Of a stretch of DNA of 64,000 bases, positions 11,580-25,100 are shown one piece after another; position 1 is the first letter of the stretch, and each line of letters starts with the position of its first letter. Origin of the DNA: Solea solea (taxonomy: Eukaryota; Chordata; Actinopteri; Pleuronectiformes; Soleidae); contig NC_081149.1 in assembly GCF_958295425.1 (NCBI RefSeq), positions 8,685,654 to 8,749,653 on the forward strand, in the 5' to 3' direction. Made by a program: the position numbers and the translations under genes. The notes beneath the pieces were generated by a model that searched no databases, was not told the DNA's origin, and saw only the letters and a list, made by a program, of their open reading frames with translations.

Positions 11580-11890
11580 CAGTTGGGTTAACGTCGTGAG
11601 CAGCAGTCGCTGTTGGCTTCAGTGTCTCTCTCTCTGGGCTTCAGTAGTAACTGGATGGAGATTTAACTCGGAGGAGCTTAAAGTGTTGGAGTAAAAGATT
11701 ACTGGACGTGGTCTGAGGAACTAGTACCGACACAGACAAACAAGCAAACAGGATGTGATGTTTACGACCCGCGGAGCAAAATGTCAAGAGGAACAAAAGA
11801 GACTTTTTTTTTTACGAGGCTCAGCGGACTGAACTAACCAGCAGCTACACCGGCTAACGTTAGCCGGGTTAACGCTAGCTAACACCACAG
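11580..11890 (+). other. ttyh3: ttyh3 5' untranslated exon (approximate start)
   Basis: A GC-richer stretch ends in CACCACAG followed by a consensus GTACGT donor at 11891. The first coding exon of ttyh3 has its own acceptor (GGATACAG, ending 12948), so an upstream non-coding exon is required and this is the best candidate. The transcription start was not determined. The 1.06 kb intron that follows (11891-12948) is AT-rich and shows TTTA runs only. Confidence 0.6.
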
Positions 11891-12957
11891 GTACGTTTAA
11901 CCATAGCGAGTTTTAACAGCGGGTTGAAATTGCACGGGTGTTTTAAATGGACTGCAGCACTTAAGTGGTTAAATCTAACATTGCAAGTGGAATTCAGACA
12001 GTGACACAACTCTCGGCGCATCGTTAAGTTGACTAGTTAACTAGCTAACTAGCTAAGATTTAAGTCAGCTAACTGCTCGTTATGGTCGTGTTAGCCATTC
12101 AGTATTCAGTGTGTATTTGGTTGCCATTTAGATACTTATTCGTGTTAATGTTGTGGCTGGTCAGTGTATTTTATTTATTTATTTGTCAGTTTATTTATTT
12201 TGTATTTAATTTACAATAGTTACATGCTGTTAAACTTCATGATCCGTTGTAATTGTGTATTTAGTTTACATTCATTCTATATTAGTGTTAATGTTGTGGC
12301 TGGTCAGTGTATGTATTTATATATTAATTATTGAGTATTTAATTTTCCATTTAATTTATAAGCAAGTAATTAAACCTCCTTAAATTATTTTTCCCCATTT
12401 TCTACTTGGAAATATTTTAAGTAGACAATGAGACAAAACATACATTTAATAACAGTGATAGCTCAAGACTATATCATTGCGTGTTTGTATCCTGAAGTTG
12501 CTGAACTAATATGAATGAGATTATTTCAAATTGCCTTAATGCGTCTGTGTGATAGTGATGGAACAATTTATGATATTATGTGTTACCATCAAATGTCCCC
12601 ACAACAAATAAATGGTGAATTTCAACCATCGTACTAATCATAGCTGATGTAATTGTTACTTATGGAATTAAATGAAGATAAATTGTTGACAGAAGGCTCT
12701 GTCTGTTGACATTTAAAGGGTTTTTTATTGTCATTGCAATAATATCATCAATTGTAATTATTATGGTCAGAATTATCATGATTGGAAAATTTGCTACCAT
12801 CCCATGTTCGATATGAGAAACTGATGAGTTACTGCTAAGTTAAGGAAGATAATTAGCCTTAATGTTTTGGCTGATGAGTAGTGTATGTGTTAGACAAGAT
12901 AGCATCATTAATAATGCGTTTGTTTTTCTGATCTCTTCCTGGATACAGACAGACTTT

Positions 12958-13008
12958 ATGACTGCTTCCACTTTCAAGCATCCTCACTTGTTCAGCGGAT
13001 CTCACTGA
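12958..13008 (+). other. Upstream ORF in ttyh3 leader
   Basis: A 16-codon frame (MTASTFKHPHLFSGSH, then TGA) starts 9 bases after the acceptor and stops 12 bases before the main ATG. The main ATG has a better context (CACCATGG). It may modestly reduce ttyh3 translation; this is inference. Confidence 0.45.
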
Positions 13009-13020
13009 TACGCACTCACC

Positions 13021-13146
13021 ATGGCAGCAGTGGTTAGCTACTCTCCACCATGGTGGGTGAACCTGATACACAAACTCCCACATTTCAACCTCAAGTTTGA
13101 GCAAATTAGCAGCGATTTCCGACCAGAGGACTGGACGTATCAACAG
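13021..13146 (+). CDS. ttyh3: ttyh3 coding exon 1
   Basis: It encodes MAAVVSYSPPWWVNLIHKLP and HFNLKFEQISSDFRPEDWTY, ending QQ in phase 0 before GTAAGG. The PWWV...LPHF...FRPED pattern is the conserved extracellular N-terminus of tweety proteins. Confidence 0.97.
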
Positions 13147-16100
13147 GTAAGGCCCACCTCACTCTCTATCAAAAAGTGTTAGTGATTGTGAAGTTTGACT
13201 TGATTGTCCACCTTTAGGAGGAGGTTATGATGCTGATGGCATTTTTGAATCAGTCTCCTCAGGGAGGAGTGACCTGTAACCTGTCTCCACCTGTTCTCTG
13301 CCTTCACCTTTATATCTATGTCACCATCTGTTGTAGCTGTCATATCCAACTCTTGACCTATTCCTGACACCGGTCAGCTGGCATTGCAAAGTGTAATCCA
13401 AGCTACCTAAATTGACCTCAGTAACCTTAAACATTATTTTCAGATTATAGCGGTAAACCGGTTGTATGGTGGCTGCAGCTTAGACCGGGGGAGGAGCGAT
13501 CAGCATAACGTTTGTTCATATGGTATATTTGTAAGAGACTAACAAAATTTAGATCAACCAAACTTGGTTTTAGTCTTGCAAGGGTAATTTTGTAGTGAGA
13601 AGTTTGTAACACTTATTTTATCTTGATACCGTTTGTTTCATTTCATTCAGCTGGTGTGGATATTATGCATCTCAGTACAGACATTGTTCATAAAACTGTT
13701 CAATGTGGGAAATCCGATAAATTGAATCAAAAACATGTGTGAAAGCTTTATATTCAGAAAAATGGTTAATATGTCAATAATCTGAAAACAGTTGATTCAA
13801 CTGTTCAGTTAACTCAGTCCCTTGTCTGATAAGATGGGCAGTTTTGTGTTTTTTATTATTCCTATGAATAGCTAAACTGTTTGTTCTAAATTGTCTTTAT
13901 TTATTGATTTAGAAGATTACCAAATCTCTGTTTTTGTGGTTTTCTAAAAGCTCTAAGAGCCAGGGTTAATAAGTATGTAGGACGCTAATGACTTACAATA
14001 GGATGTGGGTCAAATTTAACAGTTGGAAAACTGCCAGAAATGGGCACATTTTTAGTCATGAGATAGAACACCTCCCCTTTTAACATGGAAGTGTGAGTCA
14101 GAAAATCCAGAAGTGAAACGCTGTCCCTGAGAAGTGGGGAAACATCCCAGACATGTTAATCATCAGCTGATTTGTGTCTTTCAAAGATTGTATCTTCATG
14201 TACACATGAAAATGAAAGCAGTTCAAGTGATTTAAGATGGAACACCCTTGTTTAACTAAAGGTTATACTGTATAACTAACTCTGTTTATGTCACACATTT
14301 GATCCAGTGTTGTACTCTTTGTTTTTCTTTTGAAGGCATCAACATTTCATCTATGATTTAGAGCACTCTGTTTCAGATAAAATAAGAGTTTTAAAGAAAC
14401 ATCATTAAAGTGGCCCAAGAATCCATTTACCATAACATTGTTGTAGCCCTTTATTGTTACTATGTGGCTCTCTGGGGTGTGATTTGGAGCATTTTCTTGG
14501 CAAAATACAGGAAAGGTTCAAGAACTGGACAATAGTTGGATGTGTGCATGCTTGACACCTGGCATGAACAGGGAAAGGTTCAAAATAAACAACATTGCTG
14601 TTAAATGAGGGTATTCGGGGGAACTGAATTTGCTGGATTCAACTATAAAACAACATTTGTTTTGAAACGTTCAGCTTATTCCGCTATTAAAGCACATTAT
14701 CTCACTTTCCTCGCACATCTAGTTCAACAAGAGCAACATAAAAGAGGTAATCATTGGGCTGGCCCGTTAAACTGTAATTATTAGCCTACTGTGATGACAA
14801 GCTGTTAATTATTGTCAGTGACCTGACTGCTCTCATTCAGGCTTCAGGGGAAGTCTTGACATGCCCAGATGGCTGGGCTGCGAGTGGTGCTGCTCGCTAT
14901 TTCACCACGTCACCATGAGGCACAGATAATATAGAAGAATGGACACTTTAGCTGAACTAAGCTGAGAAACATTTAGGAGCTGAGTCATTCACTTGCATCT
15001 GTGCTTCTGGTTTGTATCTCTGTCTGGGATACATGGGTTTGGTCCAAGTGGCAACTGTTAATGACATCACCAATAAGAAATGAACTCCCATTTTAAATCC
15101 ACAAGATTTGCAATTTGCCCAGCACTCCATTCAAATGGAATTTAGCCATGTCTTTTTACACTGTATTCTTACTTCTGTCTTGTCCTCAGCCAGCACACTA
15201 GAGGACTATGTCCACATTTTATGTACAGTCTATGGTATGGTCTCACAATACTTTTGCACACTGACATTTTTTGAATTCACTGACTCACATGAACATCAAC
15301 CAACCACTGCATCAGGGTGTGTCTGTTACTGTAATGCTGTGTTGGAGAAAAAAACAGAACACATAGAACAACACTGGATTTTCCAAAAAACAAAAGTGTC
15401 AGGATGTAAATCTGCACCGGCCATGAATCCTGTACAGTGAACAACCGTGTGACCTAAATAGGAAGAGCTACTGACGGCAGAGAGGTTTAACTGTCACTGT
15501 ATATTTCTCTACAGCTAGGTTTAAAAGTTTGCCAGCACTGAGTAATGGTGACAGTGAGATGGTGGATATGACCATGGCTCTTCTGTTAGAGTTGTTCTGG
15601 GTAGTATTTGTCTCTCCAATTCTGTCACTCAGCATTTTGTAATTATCTCTCATCTGAAAGAACCCTTTCATTGTGGCTTTTTTTTCCAATTGTCTCTGGT
15701 ACAGAAAGTCTACCATTGTATGTGTATTTATTTTTGCTTAAATAAACAGACTGTTCTCTACTTCAAGATCTAAATCCACTCTTTCTTTTGTTTTCATATC
15801 ATAGGGAAAGGTAATGTCTACATTTATAGATGTTTTCTTCTAAGTGTGTTCGAGCCTGCACACAACTACTTACCTTGAGTTTTACTTTGGACAGAGGGTG
15901 AAAACTAACTTCCCCTGATAGTAAAAACACAAAAATCAAAGTCTCTCATTGCAAAGCAGACAAAATAAAGCTGCTGAGGCACTCAGGTCTTAAATCATAC
16001 TGTGCATACTGTGTCTGTGGAAAACTGAAGTCCATTAAGCTCACTGATATTGACATGAAAGTGGTTTTGACAATGAAATTTCCATAATCCCCTTCTGTTG

Positions 16101-19100
16101 TCCATCAGTCCATCCTGTTATTTGGAGGTGTGGCGCTCGCCTGTCTGGCCCTGGATCTGCTGTTTTTGCTCTTCTACTCCATTTGCCTGTGCTGCCGGCG
16201 AAGCAAAAATGTGGAGCAGCCCAACGCGGACTGCTGCTGCACGGCCTGGTGTGTCATCATAGCAACACTTGTCTGCAGGTGAGTCAAACTGTCAGTGGAT
16301 GGTTCTGGATGCCCAAGAACAGTGTTTTTTGGTTCACACAAAGGGTTCTTTATCCTAAATGAGCTCACTGTAGCAAAGAAGGCAAGAAGGCATGCAATCA
16401 AATCTCAGTAAATAGTCATTAAGAGGCATACTGTCTGCATTTTCTGCAAGTGGCATTCGCTCTTGTTGGTGCTTGCTATGTATCCACACACCCACAGACA
16501 AAGAAACAGGAAGCAGCAGGATGCTAGTCAACAATTCTAGTCATAGCTGAAGGCTGTGCAAAAGCGTTAAGCTTCATTGAGAGGCAGGAAACAGCCTTAA
16601 AGAGTCTGCTTATCTATTTCCCCAGGGCATAAATAAACCTTACTGAATGCTATATTTTCTGTCTCCTTATTTGGTTGGAAAATAACCCAAGTTTCACAAG
16701 ACAAAGTGATCATATGAAATCACATCACAGTGAAATGACGTCTTAACAAACACATTTATGACCAACAAGTGTAGCATCTAAGGCCAAACGTGTTTAAAAA
16801 TATCTCACAGTCTCATAAAACCTCCTGTTGAATTTGTGCAGTAATTAAGGATGCACTGTACATCTGAAATTGTAAAACCAAGGAACAATAGGAGTGTTGC
16901 GTTGGCTGTGATCTTATGTTTTGTTATTTTAATTCTTCCAAAACGGTAGTGTGAGAACTGTACCAGCTGGCCATGCTCTCTTTCCCTGAACACTCCATTT
17001 GTTTCCTGTTTCCCTGCTCCTGTTGATGGGCCACTGGAGAGCCATCATAGGAGATTCAGGGAAGCACAAAGAGCTCGGGGACCTGATGAGTACAAGAACT
17101 GCATCACAATCACTGTATCTGTGCATGCGTGTGCATGTACACCCACGCACAAATGTGTTTTAGTGAGAGCAAAGTAGGATGGATCAGACATCTCTGATCA
17201 TCATCTCATTTTACACATAGTTGTTTTCTACAGCATACTTTCCGCAGAACCACATTAAAGCAAAGTGACCAATTTAATATTTCCTGCGCCTCACAGGACA
17301 ACCACCTGACAGCTAGCTGAGTGCTGTTAAACTTTGCTTGTAGCGATTCACTTATCACCCCACTTGACAATATCTGCTCTAGCGTTGGATGGATATTTGC
17401 AAAAAAGGCCCACACAGCAGCAGCAACACCTGAAGATGTGTCGCAACCAAACCCTCTGTATTGACATTGCTACTCATAGAACAGAAAACTGAGTTCCTTT
17501 TTTGACACACAGGACATTTCTGTGAATCACTTATCCTATCCGCTACACACTACATAGTACACTTTTGGCATTAATGCAGGCAATTAAACTGTCGTTTAAA
17601 CTGACATTTTATATTATTGTGCAATTATTTTTCCTGTTGATGTACCTGTAGAAAGTGTTGCTTGTTCAGTTGCCAGAACTGTTTTGCTGCAACCTGGGCC
17701 TGTCTGTGCAAATGAGAGCCCGTTTCCTGCCTCAGTACAGCCTTTGTCAGCCGTAGTGAGGGGTTTGGGGCATAGCTGGTCCATTCCTCTGTGTTTCCAT
17801 GGTTCTCTATGGAGTCTTTCTGCTGCAGCTCAAAGGAGCCCGTTGACCACGGTCTGAGCCGACAGGGTTAATGTGGAGTTCACACGCCTCTCCCACTGCC
17901 TCGCTGTCCCCCTCGCTCGCTCGCTCTCATCTCTGTCTCCTGTCTGTGTCCTTTTTAGCTAATCCCTCCTTCTCACCACCCTGTCTCCCCTCCCTTCTTT
18001 TTTGTCTCCCCCTCAGTGCTGGCATTGCTGTTGGTTTCTATGGGAACGGTGAGACTTGTGATGGAGTGAGTCGGCTGACATATTCCCTACGCCACGCTAA
18101 CCACACAATCATAGGAGTGCAGAAGCTGGTAAGACTGAGAGCGTAAACCAACATGTTAAATAATTAATATCACTGCCGCCATGAGCTGTCCTGGTTTCCT
18201 CTCCCATTAAAGCTGCGTGGTGAATCCTCCATTTCAAGGTCAAGAATGACGTGTTTTGTCACTGTGACGATTTTAGGTATACGAGAGTACATCCTCATTG
18301 AACCAGACGGTAGACGGCAATCTACAACAGCTTGAGGGACAGTATGCACAGCATGCGGACTACCTGTCTATCATCCAAAAGCTGCAAGACCAACTGGACG
18401 AGCTGGTCAGACAGATGGTCAAGATTCCCTTCTGGGACAACAGCAACATCTCCCTGGAGGAGCTGGCTGTCCAGATTGAGCTGTATGACTGGTACAGGTA
18501 AGTCTGTAGTCATCAGTCAAGCAAAAGAGTCCCATGCAGAACAAAACAACAATACAGCTCGGAAGGATGACCATCCCCGACTTTGCAAAGGCTCCAACAT
18601 CGTTACACTTTAATTCGCAAAGTAATCTCAGGCAAGCTGAAGCAGCTGCAGCAGCTGCAACAGTATAAAGAATCATATGAACATTACACACAATAGATTT
18701 TATGTCTAGGCAGATACACATTAATAATTTACATCCCCACAAACACTCAGCTATTGCTCATCTCTGAGTCCACATATTGTTGAAAGGTGGAAAGTTAGTC
18801 CCTGGTTGGGAGATGTCTCTGAATTATAATGTCAGAGAAGTGCAGCTGACTTACTTGGCATCTAAAATCTGCACCGAGAGTTGTAGAAAATGTGGAAGAC
18901 AGTGCTGTGGCAAGCCTTTTTGACTTCCCTTAAATCTATAAATAATCAAGTAGATCACTGTTTGTTTAATAGTGTCACAGATGGCCATTGATTTAAAGCT
19001 GGCTGAAATAAAATAACTGAATTTTCTTTTGTCCAGATTCATGTGTCGATTGGGACCAACAAAGTCTTATCCTTAATTTAGTTCTGTACAGTTTTACACA

Positions 19101-22100
19101 GCAAAAAAACATCATGTGTCATTAATACAGTAAAAGGAAATCATTGTGCGTGTTTTTAATATAGAGCTCTGTTGTGAGATTGTTTGTTGTGCTGCTCTCG
19201 TACATGTGTCGTTGATGGCATTTGTCCTCACAGGTGGCTGGGCTACATAAGCCTGCTACTGTTCGATGTCCTCATCTGCCTTCTGGTGCTGTTTGGCCTC
19301 ATTCGCAACTCCAAGGGAACACTTATAGGGTGAGTCTCATCACAAGATCATGGCCGCAAGAGTACTTAGGGGAGAAATGCCTCTGCCCTGGGAAATTATT
19401 TTAGTTCTTGTCACTAAGTGAATATGCAATTGCTGTACAAGTACAACCCACACACTCATCAGAGCCACCTCATCATTATAACGTAGTCGGGATGAATTCG
19501 TGCTCTATAAAATATCAGCCCAGTCACGATTTATTAAACACCAGCATCATGTCCTGACATTTTCAGGCACTTTTGATGATAATTGATTGTAACAACTGTT
19601 AAATTCCACAAGTTGTTTTTTTTTTACGTTTGTTTTACACTAAGCAAAACAAACGTATAAATATAAATCCACTTAAACTTAAACATTTACCCATCTCAAA
19701 AGCATCTTTGTCAAATATGATAAAAGCTTCTTTTTATAACCGCACTTTTCTCAATGGGTTTCAAGCATCAATTTAAAAATGTAAGGAGTTTATGGATAAC
19801 TTTACGGATGGTTAGTTCGTTGGTCAGTACACTATCAGTGGAAAATGTCCAGTTTCTCAATGTCTCATTTTAGCCAAAGCCTAAAGATAATACATGAAGA
19901 CACAGAGATTCACATTGGAACAACAATTTCCTTTTTACTTTACTGTGTCTTAAAATAATTAAACAGTTGTCAGAATTGTTGCCTATAATTTTCTGTCAGT
20001 TTAATTATCAGTTCATATTAATTGCTAGACAATTTTGAACACAGTAATTGGAGATTAATGTCGTGATGAAGCTTGTTACAAAAATCTGGTCTAATTGGAA
20101 AACACCACTAGGCTTAACACATGCTGAAATCACCTGAATTGGCTTAAACAAATCTCCTTCAGTGGATTTAATTGTTGATATTTGTGTGACAAACACTGCA
20201 CACTAAAGACGCTTAATCTTCACACCTCCTCTCCGTGTCCCCAGGGTGTGCTTGTTCGGTGTAGTGGCTCTGGTCGTCAGCTGGGTCTCCCTAGGGCTGG
20301 AATTGTCCGTCTCCCTGGTAAGTGTCTCCATCAGAGCCTGATGTTGTTTTCCAGGTAGAGCTGCCACAGTTTGCTGCGTGTGATTGGATAACACAGCCAC
20401 TGATTACAGAGTGGGGATTTTGTCTCCCATAATTAGTGTAAGATTTATAAAAAAATTAGCTCTGTTGCGACGAGTGATCATTAAAAACATGAAACACTTT
20501 GGTTTCACACAATGTATTGTGGGGAGTGTTTATGTTTCTGGTCACTCAGTGAAATCCTCATGTCTAATGCCAGTGATTTAAAAAATTTGATCACTAGCAA
20601 AACGACTGGAATTAGCTCTGTAGCCACAGGGGGCTGAATCAATTAATTTGGCTGCCACACACAAAACGACTTAAATCCAGTCAGTGACAGCACAAATCCA
20701 GGATTGCATAATGTTTGTTTATCACTTAATTCAGACAGACATTTTCAGGCTCATTCTCCATGAGGATGAAATGATGTTGACAAATCTGAATCTTGATTAA
20801 TGCAAATTAAACATTCATGCGGATGATTTTCTGCCTCCGTAGATGAATCAGACTTTCACATTTAAATGAGCTTAACTTAATTTGTATGATTGCTCTGTGG
20901 CGGAGACACACTCAGCCTGTCACACTGTAAAACTGATCTATTACTCAAGTTACATGGGAGACGGCAGTAAATTAAAAGCCGCATCTGTGATGCCGTTTCA
21001 CTTCATTGTTGTTAAAAATGTCTCTTTTAACTGGCTTCTTCCCCCTGTCTTTGTTTTCCTAGACCTCGAGTGACTTCTGTGTTTCCCCTGATACTTACAT
21101 CACAAAAGTGGCAGACCAGTATGGAGTCATCAATCAAGGTACGAATAAAATAGAAAGTGCCTTTCGCGTGCATGTTGTTAAAGGGATGGGTTTGTATTTA
21201 TTCAGTCAGAAGGCCTGTGTATTGTGCAAGTCTAGTCTCATCCAATGGCCCATTTAATAAAAGCCCGTAAATTTACTGTGGCAGGGGTGAGAGGGCAATG
21301 GGCTGCCTTTTTAACCTGTGCAGGAGCCTCTCTGTGGCGTCTCATTTTAGTAATTGCCCAATCTGTCCCATGATGGGATGAGAACGTGTGTGCGCAACGA
21401 GTGAGGAAAAAAATGTTGTGCCTCGGGTTTGTGTGTGAAGTGGAGTGTGAAAGCGAGATAAGAGAAGCACAGAAGAGGATCAGAGACATTACATTTCCTG
21501 CATCCGTCCTTCAGTTCATGGAAAATCCAAATAAGTTGCTGCTGTGGAATAAAAAAATAAATAATAAATGCCTAAATAATTTGTCCTGCCACTCCTCTCC
21601 TATGTTGAAATATGGTGACTGCTGAATACACAGGGCATTAGCTGTATATATATTGTACCGTATGGATATCTGTGAGTACCAACTTATTCTCTGCACTGTA
21701 TCATTCAGCAGCATATGAAGCTGTATTTTTGCCCTGAGGTGGATTCATGCAGGATGGGGATTTTCAGTTCTATTTTTCCCCCTCTCTTTTATGCATGTTA
21801 ACTATGTAGAATGAATGGATTAAGACTGTAATACAGATTTGTACCAGTTGATTAAAATCTGTCAGCCCTCTCATTACTTATTACATATTTTTACCTTTTT
21901 TTTTTTAGCTCTTGCCTGTGTGAAGTTGCACCAAATTTCTTAAAAGAACAAAGTGTGCAATTGTTTCACTATTTAGTTTTTCATTCTTCTCCTTTCTCCT
22001 CTCTGTGTAGTACTGTAAGACACATGATCTTAATCCGAACAGAGAGTGAAAGCTTGGCTTTTGTATTTCTGCTGCTCTCTTTTGTGAAACATGAGCTGCT

Positions 22101-25100
22101 TCTCTTTTTCTGAGACGAGAACTTTTTAAATCAAAAAAAGATGTACATACGTTTTTTTTTTTTCAGAGGCCAGTCGCTCTGTTGAGCATTTTCTTCTGCA
22201 GTGTCAACTGCTCCTCGTGCTGAAAAGAAATCTATGATGACAAAATGCTTTTTGCGTTTTGTGGTGAAGCTCCAGGAATTGGAACAAATTTAGTTTGGAC
22301 TCTGTAACCCTGCCAAGACTTTTTTTTAACCAGTTGGTATAATTAGCTGCAAGATCTCTGTCCAACAATGAAGCAAGTGTATTAGAAGAATTGGATCACT
22401 GATGATGAATCTGATCACCAAGCAGAATAATGCCTCTATCTTGTTTGCTGCATACTTGCAGAGGTTTTATCATGAATCAATTTGTTTTGCCATATGGGCA
22501 GTGGCAAAAAAACAAGTATTAGGAGTGACACAAAACTAACTCGGGCCTTTTGATTAGGCATCAGACACCAGGAAATCTGTTCTTCCTGACATGAGTGTGT
22601 GTGTGTGTGGTGTGGGCGTGTGTATGAGAAGTGGATTGACAGAAGCTCACTTAAAAGTACTTCTCTGCACCGGAAATCCTCCTCTCATGCTCAGCTGTGT
22701 GGGAAAGAAGCTCCTGACACAGCAGTTGTGTGGATGCGTGTGTGCGTGGACGTCACTTGTTAGGTCTGAGTAGGTGTTCGCGCAGTTTGTATTTGTGGAT
22801 ATCGCTGTAGCCTTTTAGTCACGAAGGATTTCTCATCGACCCTTAACCCACTGCTGTAGTGTGGAAGAAATTATTGAAGTGGGCAGTAAAAGCATGTGAA
22901 AGTCCCAAAACCTTGCTTTGGTTTATAGTGTAGTATGAACAAAGCACACGTTTGGTCATGTTGTAATTTAACAATACGTCTACAGATGCTTCTTGTAATT
23001 GCTGTGTGCGAGTGCCATCAGAGGGGTTCCATGTAAACCGCTCACTGACTGCATGTTTTGTTGTAGCTGAAAAATATGTTTAATTCATATGTACTGTACC
23101 AGCGTCTTTTGAAGTTGTCTTAGTGGTCTTGGAACATTTCTCCTCGGAGCTCAGGATTAGCTCAGCATGTGCACAGTTACAGCTGTAGGCAGGCTTTGCC
23201 ACGAGAACAGCAAACGTGACGAGGCAGAGGTAGAAAATGAAAAGACATTTTCTCTTGGACACTTTCTGAGAGCAAAGCAGAGGGAGATGAAGCAGTTACT
23301 CGGGGTAGTGACAAGCACAGTACAGTGTGATACCAGAATCACTAAACTGTAAACTCAAACCGCAGAGGATTATCACTTGAATCTGCAGTTCCCCATAGCT
23401 TTACAGAGCTTTATAGTTAGTTTGTTTTGGTGTTTAGGTGGAGACTAAAAACAGAGCTAATATAGACTGAATATAATCAGCTTTCTCAGGTGCACAGAAG
23501 CACTGAGAGCTTAACTCATGACTACTAACTCACGACAAGTCTCACTGGTGTGCTTGTTCTGATATTGCTCCATAAAGCCTTGACTGGCGTTCCTGGGTAG
23601 TCAAGCATCTGAATTTTAGACAATAGTTCAAATTCAAAAACACCAATAATATAGATTTCACAAACAAGACAATTTTTGGGTGGATGTGGTAGTGTGAACA
23701 GAGCTAAAACTATAATAGCTTGGTTATTTAAATTTTTTAATGAATCATTCTACAATCCCCAGTTGTTTGTGACACTAATGTAAGAATTTTATGCTAATCT
23801 GTTGGTGGATTTTTTTTCCATATGTCAGGCACACAGCATTTGACACACAATTGTGCAGATGATGATGAGTTTGAGATAATGAATTTAATTGTTGGTTACT
23901 GTTGCCTGTACATGTTCTAATCTTTTCTGTTCTGTTCCACCTTGAACTTACAGAAATCCTGCAGCACTACCTTAGTTGCAGTTTGGAAAAAACCAACCCC
24001 TTCCAACAGGTTGGTTGCCCATTTTATCAAAACCTTTTCTAATTGTGTGAGTTTTCAAAATGTTTGACTATTTGAGTCACATTCTACACATCACTTTCAT
24101 GTGTTGAATTCTAACATCTCAGAGAGCACAATATTCTACGCATTTTAACTGCACGCTGCATCAAGTTCTATATGTAGGAATTCAAGTGGGCACATTGAGC
24201 CACTCCCATTGCCTCGATAACAGCCTTTTTCTCATGCAATTGCACAATACTTCCCATTCTGCAGGGCAGCGTTTCCTGTGTGTCTCTGCAGATAGCACAC
24301 GCCTGCTTCTCAGTCTGTGTGCTAGATGTTCATGTACGTAGTAAAGTAGAATGACACTTTAACTGTGAATCTATAGTTTACTTTAATGGAATGCCTGCAT
24401 TTTTTTCTTTCAAGCCACATGAATAAATCATAGAGTCAATTGTCGTTGAGCGCTGCTAAATTCCAGGTGTCTATTGTTAGTACAGAAAAGAAAGCTATAT
24501 GTGTACATACTGTAAGGCTTTGAGCTCATATCTGTGATCTGCCAGCTTGCTTTCACAGGTTCTCACGTTGACCACAAAGCAGCACAATGTTCTTTGTTAT
24601 AAATAAACCTGAAACGACAGTTGAGATTTGCTGCTACACTTCTCATTCCTCATTTCAGAAACTTTCGGGCAGTCACAAGGCGTTGGTGGAGATGCAAGAT
24701 GATGTGTCCGAACTGCTGCGTTCTGCCACCAGAGAGTATAAACAAACTAAGGTATGTTTCCAGTCCCCTAATTAATACACTATGTACTGGCAATGGCACA
24801 TTACATGTTTTCTTTTACTAAGCATGGGTATAATTAGGATTTCATAAATTCTGATACTGATACCGGTACTGCTTATCATATTTTTAGTTTGCCTTCACTT
24901 GTAGCAAAAAGCCTCAGTCGTGTGATTGTCCTTAAACTAAACCTAACTTTGTATAATATGGTGCCGAAAATGAAGACGTTACTCAAATAGATGTGATAAG
25001 ATATTCAACAGTTAGTTTATTGCCTTTTGTTAAGAATGTAAAATTGGAGAAAAGAGATGACATCAGCAGCATTTGTCGATTGATGGATGCTGCAGCATCA

